From the NCBI GenBank assembly GCA_036497945.1, contig DASXIN010000198.1, positions 1-64,000 of the forward strand: a stretch of 64,000 bases of DNA. Direction: 5' to 3'. Positions 16,305 through 24,279 of the stretch are shown here, piece after piece. Below the pieces are notes generated by a model. That model did no database searches, had not been told where the DNA came from, and saw nothing but the letters and a program-made list of their open reading frames with translations. Position 1 is the first letter of the stretch. Each line of letters starts with the position of its first letter. A program made the position numbers and the translations under genes. The stretch is from RYN-230 sp036497945. Lineage in GTDB: Bacteria > Actinomycetota > Actinomycetes > Streptosporangiales > Streptosporangiaceae.

Positions 16305-16922
16305 GTGGGCGAGCTCGCAACCGGCTCGGACGGGGTATCCGACTGGACCCCCCCGTCCTGGGAAGAGATCGTGCGGCAACACTCGGCCCGGGTGTACCGC
16401 CTGGCCTACCGGCTGACCGGCAATTCTCATGACGCAGAGGATCTGACCCAGGAGGTCTTCGTCCGGGTGTTCCGCTCCCTGTCCAGCTACACCCCGGGCA
16501 CCTTCGAGGGCTGGCTGCACCGGATCACCACCAACCTGTTCCTGGACATGGCCCGGCGCAAGCAGCGGATCAGGTTCGAAGGCCTGGGTGACGACACCGA
16601 GCAGCGGCTGCGCGGCGGCGAGCCCACGCCTGCGCAGGCATTCGATGAACGGCATCTGGACGGTGACATCCAGGCCGCGCTCAAGGCGCTGGCGCCCGAA
16701 TACCGGGCCGCGGTGGTGCTGTGCGACATCGAGGGCCTGTCTTACGAAGAGATCGCCGACACGCTCGGCGTGAAGCTGGGCACCGTGCGCAGCCGGATCC
16801 ACCGCGGCCGCGCGCAGCTCAGGACTGCGCTCGACCACCGCCGCCCACGGCGCAGCGGGCTGGCCGCCACCGCACCGGCGCCCGTGGGGGAGGTCGTCGT
16901 CCCACTGGTCGGTGACCGGTGA
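16305..16922 (+). CDS. sigE: ECF RNA polymerase sigma factor SigE
   Basis: 205 residues. Region 2: WEEIVRQHSARVYRLAYRLT, then SHDAEDLTQEVFVRVFRSL; linker PGTFEGWLHRITTNLFLDMAR; region 4: LPxxYRAAVVLCDIEGLSYE-type sequence ending LGVKLGTVRSRIHRGR. These segments closely match mycobacterial SigE, an envelope-stress sigma factor. GTG 16305 has AGGAGAG seven bases upstream; ATG 16263 would add 14 residues without a good ribosome site. Overlaps the anti-sigma gene by four bases (GTGA). Confidence 0.95.
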   Translation: MGELATGSDGVSDWTPPSWEEIVRQHSARVYRLAYRLTGNSHDAEDLTQEVFVRVFRSLSSYTPGTFEGWLHRITTNLFLDMARRKQRIRFEGLGDDTEQRLRGGEPTPAQAFDERHLDGDIQAALKALAPEYRAAVVLCDIEGLSYEEIADTLGVKLGTVRSRIHRGRAQLRTALDHRRPRRSGLAATAPAPVGEVVVPLVGDR

Positions 16923-17551
16923 GTCATCTGGGGCAGCGCATCTCCGCCCTGATCGACGGGGAGTTGACGGATGCGGAACGGGACCGGGTGCTCACCCACC
17001 TGGCGGGCTGCGACAGTTGCCGTCAGGAGGCCGTGGCGCTGCGCGCGCTGAAGCGGCGGATGCACTCGCTCGGTGAGGCCATGGTGGACGCCGCGCTGAC
17101 CGGGCGGCTGATGGCGATGACCGCGCCTGGAGAGGGCAGTGGCTGGGCCGGCCGCGCCCCGTGGCGGGCAAAGTCCGCGCTCCCGGCCACCCGGCTGCTC
17201 GCCGCGGGCCTGCTGGCCTCGGCCATGACCGGGCTGGGCGCCGCCGCGTTCTTCGTCGGTGGGCAGCCGCAGACGCCCGGGCCTAAGGTCACCCCTGCGG
17301 TGGACACGTTCCTGGTCCAGCACGCCGTGGTGACCGGAGACATGCCGGTGGTCCCGGTCGCCGCCCCGGTTACCAGCCGGTCGTCAGGCAGTGCCCCGCA
17401 GGGCGCCGCGGTGGCCCGCCCGGCCGCCCAGGCCACGGCCAGCGCGCAGCCCGCCGCGACGCTGCCCGCCGGGAGCCGGGTGACCGTCGGCCCGGTAGCC
17501 ACGGCCACCGCCCCGGCCAGTGCGGCGGCCAGTGCGACCTCGGGACCGTGA
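16919..17551 (+). CDS. rseA: Zinc-binding anti-sigma factor for SigE
   Basis: 210 residues. N-terminal ZAS domain with LGQRISALIDGELTDAERDRVLTHLAGCDSC, i.e. the H-x3-C-x2-C zinc motif that binds ECF sigma factors. One transmembrane segment follows (about 91-113, LLAAGLLASAMTGLGAAAFFVG), then a long Ala/Pro/Thr-rich tail that should be outside. GTG start overlaps the sigE stop. The mycobacterial RseA is shorter and soluble; here the membrane anchor implies release by proteolysis or through the next gene's product. Confidence 0.88.
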   Translation: MSHLGQRISALIDGELTDAERDRVLTHLAGCDSCRQEAVALRALKRRMHSLGEAMVDAALTGRLMAMTAPGEGSGWAGRAPWRAKSALPATRLLAAGLLASAMTGLGAAAFFVGGQPQTPGPKVTPAVDTFLVQHAVVTGDMPVVPVAAPVTSRSSGSAPQGAAVARPAAQATASAQPAATLPAGSRVTVGPVATATAPASAAASATSGP

Positions 17552-17559
17552 GCTGACCG

Positions 17560-18777
17560 ATGTTCTCCCGCACGACACCGGGTGACCGGACTGCCGCCGA
17601 GCACGATCCGCTGCACCTGCGCATCGCCACCGCCGTGATGGTGCTCGGCCTGATCGCCGGCGGGGTGGCCGTGGTGTGGCGCGACATGGCCACCCGCAAC
17701 GGCCTGCTGCTGACCGGCGCGGCCGGGGCAGGCGCGGCGCCCAGCCAGGCGCTGCTCAAGCTGCCGTCGGCCACGCTGACCCCGGCCCAGACGGGCAACG
17801 CCGGGCTGCGCCTGCTCAGCGAGGCGGCCACCGCCTGCCGCCGGGTGTCCTACCAGGGCGTGCAGGTCACCGAGTGGCGTGGCGCCGACGGCAGCCTGAT
17901 ATCCGTGCTGAACGTCTGGCATCAGCGGGATCGCCAGACGCTGATCCAGGCGACGGCGGTACCTGCCGACCAGGCGGCGCAGCCACTCCGCGCGGCCCGC
18001 GTGGCCGACCCTGACCCGCCCTCGGCCGGTGCCGCGGCACCGCGGGGCCCGGAGGGAGTCATGAGCATGACTCCGCAACTGGTCGCCCTGCTGGCGGCGA
18101 ACTACCGGGTCGTGGTCGGCGGCCTGGGCTGGGTGGCCGGCCGGCCGGCCCAGGAAGTGGTGCTGTATCGCGGCGGCGCGGTGGCCGCCCGGTTCTGGCT
18201 GGACAGCGCGACCAAGCTGCCGCTGCGCCGGGAGACGTTCGGCAGCCGCGCCCAGCTGGTCACTCAGGACGTGTTCGTCAGCCTGAAGCTGGGCGTCCCG
18301 GCGGCCACCCAGCTGCCCGCTACCGGGACCATGCCGTCGAGTACGCCGCTGGCCAGCGCCCAGCTGGCCGGGCTGCGCGCGGCGGGCTGGCCGCTGCCCG
18401 GCCAGCTGCCCGGCCACCTCACCCTGGTCCAGGCCGACCAGACCAGCACCCCCGGTGGCCGGGTCGTCGATCTCGCCTACTCCGACGGCCTGTCGGTGAT
18501 CTCCCTGTTCCTGCAGCGCGGCCACCTGCCGCCTGCGATGAACGGCTGGCAGCAGGTGGCGGTCCGCGGCCAGCCGGTCTACACCACCGACCAGGACCAG
18601 CGCAGCGTCGCCTGGTCGGCGCACGGTTTCGTGTACACGATGATCGCTGATGCGCCGGCCCAGACGGCGGATGAGGTGGTCAGCGCCCTGCCGCATACCG
18701 GGAAGGCCGGTGGTTTCCTCGGCCGGATGGACCGCGGCCTGCACCGGCTGGTGTCCTGGGTCAACCCGTTCCGCTGA
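17560..18777 (+). CDS. RseB/MucB-like sigma-E regulatory protein
   Basis: 405 residues. N-terminal helix (about 21-41) should export and anchor it. The body fits the two-domain MucB/RseB plan: a LolA-like lipid-binding half (ACRRVSYQGVQVTEW...LISVLNVWHQRD...YRVVVGGLGWVAGRPAQEVVLYR...FWLDSATKLPLRRETF) and a smaller C-terminal half (LPGHLTLVQ...VVDLAYSDGLSVISLFLQRG). Next to a membrane-anchored anti-sigma factor this is the expected guard that shields it from proteolysis until envelope damage. The mycobacterial order has HtrA at this place. Family call is by pattern, not by search. Confidence 0.7.
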   Translation: MFSRTTPGDRTAAEHDPLHLRIATAVMVLGLIAGGVAVVWRDMATRNGLLLTGAAGAGAAPSQALLKLPSATLTPAQTGNAGLRLLSEAATACRRVSYQGVQVTEWRGADGSLISVLNVWHQRDRQTLIQATAVPADQAAQPLRAARVADPDPPSAGAAAPRGPEGVMSMTPQLVALLAANYRVVVGGLGWVAGRPAQEVVLYRGGAVAARFWLDSATKLPLRRETFGSRAQLVTQDVFVSLKLGVPAATQLPATGTMPSSTPLASAQLAGLRAAGWPLPGQLPGHLTLVQADQTSTPGGRVVDLAYSDGLSVISLFLQRGHLPPAMNGWQQVAVRGQPVYTTDQDQRSVAWSAHGFVYTMIADAPAQTADEVVSALPHTGKAGGFLGRMDRGLHRLVSWVNPFR

Positions 18778-18902
18778 CCGGGGCCGCCCAACTCGGCCCG
18801 GGACGCACCGGTTGGGGGGCGGCGCAGCCGCGATGAGGGGTTTACAGTGGAACCCAGACCGTGCGCGCCGCCGCGGTGGTGCACCTGGCATGGAGAACTG
18901 AC

Positions 18903-19274
18903 GTGTTCCTCGACCTGTCCTTTACCAAGATCCTGGTCTTGGCCGTGATCGCCATCGTGGTGTTCGGCCCGGAGCAGCTGCCCAAGATGGCCTCGCAAGC
19001 CGGGCGCACCCTGCGCGAACTGCGCCGGCTGGCCGATGGCGCCACCCGGGACATCCGGCAGGGACTGGGTCCTGAGTTCGAGGAGTTCGACCTGCGGGAC
19101 CTGCACCCGGGGAACTTCGTGCGCAAGCACCTGTTCGAGGACGAGATGGACGGCAGCGCCGCCGCGGCCGCGGCCGCAGCCGCGGATCCGGTGGAATACG
19201 AGGCCGACCGGCGGGCTACCGCCACGATGGCCCGTGAGGAGCAGCTCCCGCCGTTCGACACCGAGGCCACCTAG
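18903..19274 (+). CDS. tatB: Sec-independent translocase protein TatB
   Basis: 123 residues: short N-terminal membrane helix (FTKILVLAVIAIVVFGPEQLP) with the FGPEQLP hinge, then the amphipathic helix MASQAGRTLRELRRLADGATR and an acidic tail that includes an eight-alanine run. With TatA and TatC (not in the window) it forms the twin-arginine exporter receptor. GTG 18903 is preceded by GGAGAA. Placement after the sigE-rseA genes is conserved. Confidence 0.92.
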   Translation: MFLDLSFTKILVLAVIAIVVFGPEQLPKMASQAGRTLRELRRLADGATRDIRQGLGPEFEEFDLRDLHPGNFVRKHLFEDEMDGSAAAAAAAAADPVEYEADRRATATMAREEQLPPFDTEAT

Positions 19275-19317
19275 CCCCGCCCGGACCGCACCTCATCTCG
19301 CCAGCCAGGCCGCCACG

Positions 19318-20466
19318 TTAGGCGGGGGTCAGCCCCAGCCGCCGCCCGGCCAGCCCACGGGACCGGCTCACCAGGCCGTTCGCGATGCCGGACAGCTGCT
19401 GGGCAGCGGCCGACCCGGGTTCGCTGAGCACCAGCGGCACGCCCCGGTCGCCGCCCTCGCGCAGCCGCAAGTCGATCGGTACCTGGCCGAGCAGCGGCAC
19501 GGTGGCCCCAGTCACCCTGGTCAGTGCGTCCGCCACGGCCTGGCCGCCGCCGGAGCCGAACACCTCGACTGGCTCACCGCAGTGCGGGCAGGCCAGGGCG
19601 GACATGTTCTCGATGACCCCGGTGATCCGCTGGTGGGTCTGCACCGAGATCGCCCCGGCCCGCTCGGCCACCTCCGAGGAGGCCAGCTGCGGGGTGGTGA
19701 CCACGAGGAGTTCCGCGGTGGGGACGAGCTGGGCCACCGAGATGGCCACGTCCCCGGTACCCGGGGGCAGGTCCATCAGCAGCACGTCGAGATCGCCCCA
19801 GTACACGTCGGCCAGGAATTGCTGGACCGCCCGGTGCAGCATCGGGCCGCGCCACACCACTGGAGCGTTGCCGCTGGTGAACATCCCGATGGAGATCACC
19901 TTCACGTCATGCGCGACCGGCGGCATGATCATCTGCTCGACCTGGGTGGGCTGCCCGGTGACACCCAGCATCCGGGGCACCGAGTGACCGTAGATGTCCG
20001 CGTCGAGCAAGCCGACCTTCTGTCCGGAGGCGGCCAGCGCGGCCGCCAGATTCACCGTGACCGAGGACTTGCCCACCCCGCCCTTCCCGCTGGCCACGGC
20101 GAACACTTTGGTCAGCGACGTGGGCTGGGCGAACGGGATCTCCTTTTCCGGCCGTCCGCCGCGCAGCTTGCCCTGCAGCTCGCGGCGCTGCTGCTCGCTC
20201 ATCACGTCCAGCTCGACCCGGACCCGGGACACTCCGGCCAGCTTGCTGACTGCGGCGGTCACGTCGCGGGTGATGGTGTCCCGCAGTGGGCAGCCCGCCA
20301 CCGTCAGGTAGACATCCACCCGCACCACGCCGTCGGCGCCGACATCGACGGCTTTCACCATGCCGAGGTCGGTGATCGGACGGCGGATCTCGGGGTCGAT
20401 GACCCCGGCCAGAGCCTGGGTGACCTGCTCAGGCGTGGGGAGTGCGGAGACAGTGGGCGTAGCCAT
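19318..20466 (-). CDS. mrp: Mrp/ApbC-type iron-sulfur cluster carrier ATPase
   Basis: 382 residues. N-terminal MIP18/DUF59 domain (LAGVIDPEIRRPITDLGMV...VAGCPLRDTI), then a P-loop with the deviant Walker A GKGGVGKSS, switch LLMDLPPGTGDVAIS, and the CPHC pair that binds a bridging 4Fe-4S cluster. Delivers Fe-S clusters to apoproteins. Converges with tatB with a 43-base gap. ATG at 20464-20466. Confidence 0.95.
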   Translation of the reverse strand: MATPTVSALPTPEQVTQALAGVIDPEIRRPITDLGMVKAVDVGADGVVRVDVYLTVAGCPLRDTITRDVTAAVSKLAGVSRVRVELDVMSEQQRRELQGKLRGGRPEKEIPFAQPTSLTKVFAVASGKGGVGKSSVTVNLAAALAASGQKVGLLDADIYGHSVPRMLGVTGQPTQVEQMIMPPVAHDVKVISIGMFTSGNAPVVWRGPMLHRAVQQFLADVYWGDLDVLLMDLPPGTGDVAISVAQLVPTAELLVVTTPQLASSEVAERAGAISVQTHQRITGVIENMSALACPHCGEPVEVFGSGGGQAVADALTRVTGATVPLLGQVPIDLRLREGGDRGVPLVLSEPGSAAAQQLSGIANGLVSRSRGLAGRRLGLTPA

Positions 20467-20557
20467 GCCTTCATGCTACGGCTGTCGCACGTAGCGTCGA
20501 ACGCGGTCCGCCCCCACCGGCCCGCGGGCCTGGTCAGCTCACCGGCGCACCGCCGTA

Positions 20558-20968
20558 TTAAATGCCGTCCGGGGCGAGGCGGTAAACACGGCCGGTCTGC
20601 GCCCAGCGCTCAGCCGGGGACGGAGCGGCGGCGCTGACGGGCTCATTCAGGCGGCCGGCCAGCAGCGCGCCGATGATCGCCGACCATTCCGCCGTGCCCG
20701 GCGCCACCTGGCCCACCCCGGCGGCCCAGCACACCAGGCCGCCGCCGGTGTCTTTGCTCGGCACCTCCACCGTGACCTGGTCGGCCTGGTCCAGCCCGGG
20801 CACGTCCTGCTCGCCCGGGCCGGTCAGCACGTAGGCGGCCTCCCGCCAGACGTGCCACACCGGCCGGGGCCGCCGCTGGCCGGGCACCGTGATCCAGATC
20901 AGCCCGGCGCGCTTGGTAGCCTCCGCGATGAGGGCGAGCCAATCCGCGTCCGGCTGGTTTTCTGCCAC
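20558..20968 (-). CDS. Conserved actinobacterial protein of unknown function
   Basis: 136 residues, GTG start. Sequence pattern DWLALIAEATKRAGLIWIT...PVWHVWREAAYVLTGPGEQ...VTVEVPSKDTGGGLVCWAAGV...WAQTGRVYRLAP. It resembles a small beta-barrel seen next to mrp-region genes in Streptomyces, reminiscent of split-barrel flavin-binding proteins. I see no cofactor motif and give no function. Confidence 0.7.
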   Translation of the reverse strand: MAENQPDADWLALIAEATKRAGLIWITVPGQRRPRPVWHVWREAAYVLTGPGEQDVPGLDQADQVTVEVPSKDTGGGLVCWAAGVGQVAPGTAEWSAIIGALLAGRLNEPVSAAAPSPAERWAQTGRVYRLAPDGI

Positions 20969-21005
20969 TGGATCAGGGTGTCACGATCGTCAGGAGGCCG
21001 TGCGA

Positions 21006-21549
21006 ATGACGCAGCCGTACCGTCCGCGCCGGACCTGCCTGGCCGTGCCCGGCAGCAGCCTCCGGTTCCTGGCCAGGGCCCGCGGGCTGGCCGTGGACGA
21101 GGTCTTCCTCGACCTGGAGGACGCGGTGGCCCCGGCGGCCAAGGCGGACGCGCGGCGCGCGGTGGCTGCCGCGCTGAACGAGGGTGGCTGGGGGAGCAAG
21201 GCCCGCGGTGCGGATCAACGACGTGGCTACTCCATGGGCCTACCGGGACGTGATCGAGGTGGTCGACGTGGTCAACCAGGCCTTCTCCCCGGACCAGGAC
21301 AGCTACGACCGGGCCGAGCAGATCCTGGAAGCCTACGCTGAGGCCACCGGTGTGCAGCATCGCGGCGCGGTCATGCTGGGCGACGAGGTGATCGACGAAG
21401 CGTCCCGCAAGCTGGCCCTGGTCACCGCGGCCAAGGGCCGCGCGGCCGGGCTGGCCCGCCGCACGGGTACCCCTGACCCGGGCGGCCTTAGCTCAGCCGA
21501 GCACCCCCCAGCCGGCCAGCGTCTCGGCCAGCCCGCTGGTCAGGGGTAG
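21006..21549 (+). pseudogene. Decayed HpcH/HpaI aldolase / citrate-lyase beta-type gene
   Basis: Frame 3 encodes a normal CitE-like N terminus (RRTCLAVPGSSLRFLARARG, then DEVFLDLEDAVAPAAK) up to about base 21202. There a single-base-type frameshift moves homology to frame 1 (VRINDVATPWAYRDVIEVV). This runs directly into the normal C terminus (AFSPDQDSYDRAEQILEAY...GAVMLGDEVIDEASRK). Intact members have about 320 residues; roughly 170 central residues, including the substrate site, are missing. AGGAGG before the ATG is intact, so decay looks recent. Homology fades near 21480; the second frame stays open to 21549, into the NUDIX gene. Confidence 0.88.
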
Positions 21550-21912
21550 GCGGCCCAGTTCCGCCGGGCTGACCCAGCGCACCTCGGCCGCATCGTCGCC
21601 CGCGGCGAGCCTGCCTCCGGTGACCGTGGCGGCATAATCGCTGATCTCCAGCACCGCATCCGCTGACCATGGCCGCGCAGCGGCGCCAACTAGCTGATCA
21701 CACCGGACCTCGAGCCCGGTTTCCTCGCGAATCTCCCGGATCACCGCCTGCTGGTCGTTCTCCCCCGGCTCCACCCGGCCGCCGGGCAGGGACCACCGGC
21801 CCGCCTCCGGGTCGTGACCTCGCCTGATCAGCAGCAACCGCCCGCTGGGGTCCTTGATGATCGCCCCCACGCAGGGGATCCGCCGCCGCCGCTGCCCAGT
21901 GTCCTCACCCAC
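21493..21912 (-). CDS. NUDIX hydrolase
   Basis: 139 residues, GTG start. Complete Nudix box GGRVEPGENDQQAVIREIREETGLEV (split here only for reading: G-x5-E-x7-REIREETGLE) around residues 44-69, preceded by LLLIRRGHDPEAGRWSLPG. Hydrolyses a nucleoside diphosphate-linked compound; MutT-like cleaning of damaged dNTPs is possible but substrate specificity cannot be read. Its 3' end overlaps the remnant of the citrate-lyase-type pseudogene on the other strand. Confidence 0.9.
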   Translation of the reverse strand: MGEDTGQRRRRIPCVGAIIKDPSGRLLLIRRGHDPEAGRWSLPGGRVEPGENDQQAVIREIREETGLEVRCDQLVGAAARPWSADAVLEISDYAATVTGGRLAAGDDAAEVRWVSPAELGRLPLTSGLAETLAGWGVLG

Positions 21913-21975
21913 GGCAGCAAGTATGCAGGTCGTGGTGCTTGACGTGAGCGCTGCCGGAGATCAACGTCGGTACAC

Positions 21976-22602
21976 ATGATGAAGGATCCGGTCTGCCCGC
22001 GCTGCCAGGGCGCGCTGAGCGAGCCCAGCCCCTGGCACAGCGCGTGGCAGTGTGACCTGCACGGCGCGGTCCAGCCGCTCCGGATGACCCGCACCCCGTC
22101 GCCGGGTGCGCTGCAGGCCCTGCTCAAGGCGGCCGCCGTGCCGGTCTGGCTGCCCTGGCCGATCCCGCTCGGCTGGCTGGTCACCGGGTTCACCGGGGCC
22201 GGTGACGAGCGCAGCGGCACCCGCGGCTGTGTGGTGGCGCTGTCCGGGCCCAACCCGGTCGGCGGCCTGGGTGAGATGCTGCTCGTCTCCGAGGAACCCG
22301 GGCTCGGCCTGGGGGCCGGGCTGGCCGGGCTGACCGGTCCCGATCCCGGCGAGGGATTCGCCACCGGACAGCCGCACGCGCTGATCCAGTTCGGCAACCA
22401 CGAATTCCCGCTGTGGAGCGTGGACGCGCCCGGCGCGGCGGCGTTCGCCGGCGAAGTGCTCGGCAACTGGCTGTGGATCATCCTGTGGCCGGACACGGCC
22501 GGCACCCTGCTGCTGGAAACGCTGATCCTGCGCGACCTGCGCGATCCGGGCCAGGATCTCGATCTTCCCTTTGGTGCGAAGTCCCCGCGGCTGCCGGGCT
22601 GA
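21976..22602 (+). CDS. DUF6758 family protein
   Basis: 208 residues. An N-terminal zinc ribbon (CPRCQGAL...WQCDLHG) is followed by a hydrophobic, Trp/Pro-rich body (AAVPVWLPWPIPLGWLVTGFTGAGDERSG...NPVGGLGEMLLVSEEPGLGLGAG...LWLWxIxWP-type run). The pattern matches a Streptomyces family of unknown function found beside PHP-domain genes, as here. ATG at 21976 or 21979. Confidence 0.85.
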   Translation: MMKDPVCPRCQGALSEPSPWHSAWQCDLHGAVQPLRMTRTPSPGALQALLKAAAVPVWLPWPIPLGWLVTGFTGAGDERSGTRGCVVALSGPNPVGGLGEMLLVSEEPGLGLGAGLAGLTGPDPGEGFATGQPHALIQFGNHEFPLWSVDAPGAAAFAGEVLGNWLWIILWPDTAGTLLLETLILRDLRDPGQDLDLPFGAKSPRLPG

Positions 22603-22740
22603 CTTGCTCTGCTCCCTTGCGCCTCCGGGCCGCTTGTACCCGCCGACTTCCCTCCTCCCTCGTCGCTCGTTCCTCGCTCCTCGCTCGTCAGTCCAGTCGG
22701 CGGCGCGGCCCTTCGGCGCGGGGCCGTAGCATGAGCGCTC
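22603..22740. other. Low-complexity intergenic stretch
   Basis: Pyrimidine-rich on the plus strand, with repeated CTCGCTC/CCTCGCTCCTCGCTCG words around 22655-22690. No gene seen. It may simply be the leader of the PHP gene. Confidence 0.4.
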
Positions 22741-23571
22741 GTGCGTATTGATCTGCACTCCCACTCGGCCGCCTCGGACGGCACTGACCCGCCCGCCGAG
22801 GTGGTGGCGCGGGCCCGTGCCGCGGGCGTCGACGTGCTGGCGCTGACCGACCATGACACGCTGGCTGGGCTGGCTGCCGCACGTGCGGCGCTGCCACCGG
22901 GGCTGACTCTGGTCAGCGGGATGGAGCTGTCCTCCCAGCTGGACGGGCACAGCGTGCACCTGCTCAGCTACCTGCCGGCCGGGATGAACGCGGAACTGGC
23001 CGCGGAGACCGCGGCCATCCGGGCCGACCGGCTGCGCCGCGGCCAGGCCATGGTGCAGCGGCTGCGCGAGCTCGGCGTGGACATCAGCTGGGATCAGGTG
23101 GCCGCGCTGGCCGCCGGGGGCAGCGTGGGGCGGCCGCACATCGCCCGGGCCATGGTGGCCGCCGGGGCGATCAGCGAGCCGCGCGAGGCGTTCAGCCCAG
23201 ACTGGATCGGGACCGGTGGCCAGGCCTACGTGAGCCGGTACGCGCTCGACCCGGCCCGGGCGATCGGCCTGGTCCGGGGCAGCGGGGGCGCCGTGGTGCT
23301 GGCTCACCCCGGCGCGCTGTCCCGGGGCTGGCGGATCCCCGACTCGGCCATCGCCGAGCTGGCCGCGGCCGGGCTGGCCGGCCTGGAAGTGGACCACCCG
23401 GATCACGACCCGGCCGAGCGGGCGCGGCTGCGCACGCTGGCCACCGACCTCGGCCTGCTGAGTACCGGCGGCAGCGACGATCACGGCAGCCTGACCGGGC
23501 ACCGGCTGGGCTGCGAGACGACCAGCCCCGAGGCGTTCGAGCGGTTGATGGCCCAGACTTCCGGGTCATGA
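22741..23571 (+). CDS. PHP-domain metal-dependent phosphoesterase (TrpH/RNase AM-like)
   Basis: 276 residues, GTG start. Metal-binding motifs of the polymerase-histidinol-phosphatase fold: IDLHSHSAASDG at the N terminus, LALTDHDTLAGL, the GMELSSQ glutamate, VLAHPG, and DHGSLTGH near the end. Members act on nucleoside 3',5'-bisphosphates or short RNA ends. Follows the DUF6758 gene in the usual order. Confidence 0.9.
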   Translation: MRIDLHSHSAASDGTDPPAEVVARARAAGVDVLALTDHDTLAGLAAARAALPPGLTLVSGMELSSQLDGHSVHLLSYLPAGMNAELAAETAAIRADRLRRGQAMVQRLRELGVDISWDQVAALAAGGSVGRPHIARAMVAAGAISEPREAFSPDWIGTGGQAYVSRYALDPARAIGLVRGSGGAVVLAHPGALSRGWRIPDSAIAELAAAGLAGLEVDHPDHDPAERARLRTLATDLGLLSTGGSDDHGSLTGHRLGCETTSPEAFERLMAQTSGS

Positions 23572-23634
23572 ACGTCGTGCGGCGGGCCCATAATGGGGCC
23601 GGACCCGGGACGCGAGGCGGAGAGGCAGGCTGGC

Positions 23635-24273
23635 ATGGAGGCGCGGATAGAACAGGTCACCTCGCCGGGCAGCGATGGTGCGCCAGACGGCAACGCCTGG
23701 ATCGTGGGCGATGACGAGGAGGTCATCGTCATCGACCCGGGCACCGACGCTGGCCCGGTGCTGGGCGTGGTGGGCGAGCGGGAGATCCTCGCCGTGATCT
23801 GCACCCACGGGCACGCCTCGCACGTGGCCGCGGCGGTCGAGGTGGCCGACCGGGACGAGTCCCCGATCGCGCTGCATCCCCGCGACCTACTGCAGTGGCG
23901 CACCGCCAAGGCGGGCGACGACCCAGAGATCGACATGGCAGACGGCGGCATCTTCGAGGTGGCCGACGTCTCGCTGGAAGTGATCCACGCCCCCGGGCAC
24001 ACCCCGGGATCGGTCTGCCTGTACAGCGAGGAACTGGCGGCGGTGTTCTCCGGGGACTGCCTGCTGGCCCGCGGCCCGGCACCGCACGACGGCGAGTTCC
24101 CGGACTTCCCAGCCCAGCTCAGCGCCATCGGTGAGCATCTGCTCACGCTGGACGCGGCGACCCGGGTGCTGCCCGGGCACGGTGGCGAGATCACGGTGGC
24201 CGCCGCGCAGAAGCGGTTCGACTCCTGGGTGACCGCGGGCCCGGTCATGGCCAGCCTGGACGACCCGGACTGA
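23635..24273 (+). CDS. Metallo-beta-lactamase-fold hydrolase
   Basis: 212 residues from ATG 23635 (GGAGAGG upstream). Glyoxalase-II-like pattern: WIVGDDEEVIVIDPGTDAG, THGHASH (57-63), HAPGHTPGSVCLY, FSGDCLLARG, LPGHGGE. In the HxHxDH motif the aspartate is serine (S62), so one ligand of the second metal is replaced while the histidines remain. Hydrolysis of a thioester or similar ester is plausible; substrate unknown. Confidence 0.87.
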   Translation: MEARIEQVTSPGSDGAPDGNAWIVGDDEEVIVIDPGTDAGPVLGVVGEREILAVICTHGHASHVAAAVEVADRDESPIALHPRDLLQWRTAKAGDDPEIDMADGGIFEVADVSLEVIHAPGHTPGSVCLYSEELAAVFSGDCLLARGPAPHDGEFPDFPAQLSAIGEHLLTLDAATRVLPGHGGEITVAAAQKRFDSWVTAGPVMASLDDPD

Positions 24274-24279
24274 GCCGGC

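Noticed and set aside
17023..18891. Long open frame (622 codons) on the minus strand opposite rseA and the RseB-like gene
   Set aside because: Low-complexity, Arg/Gln/His-rich, no motif; typical antisense shadow at very high GC.
21478..21500. tRNA-like words GGCCTTAGCTCAG near the NUDIX gene
   Set aside because: No cloverleaf, anticodon arm or T-loop follows; it is the NUDIX 3' end.
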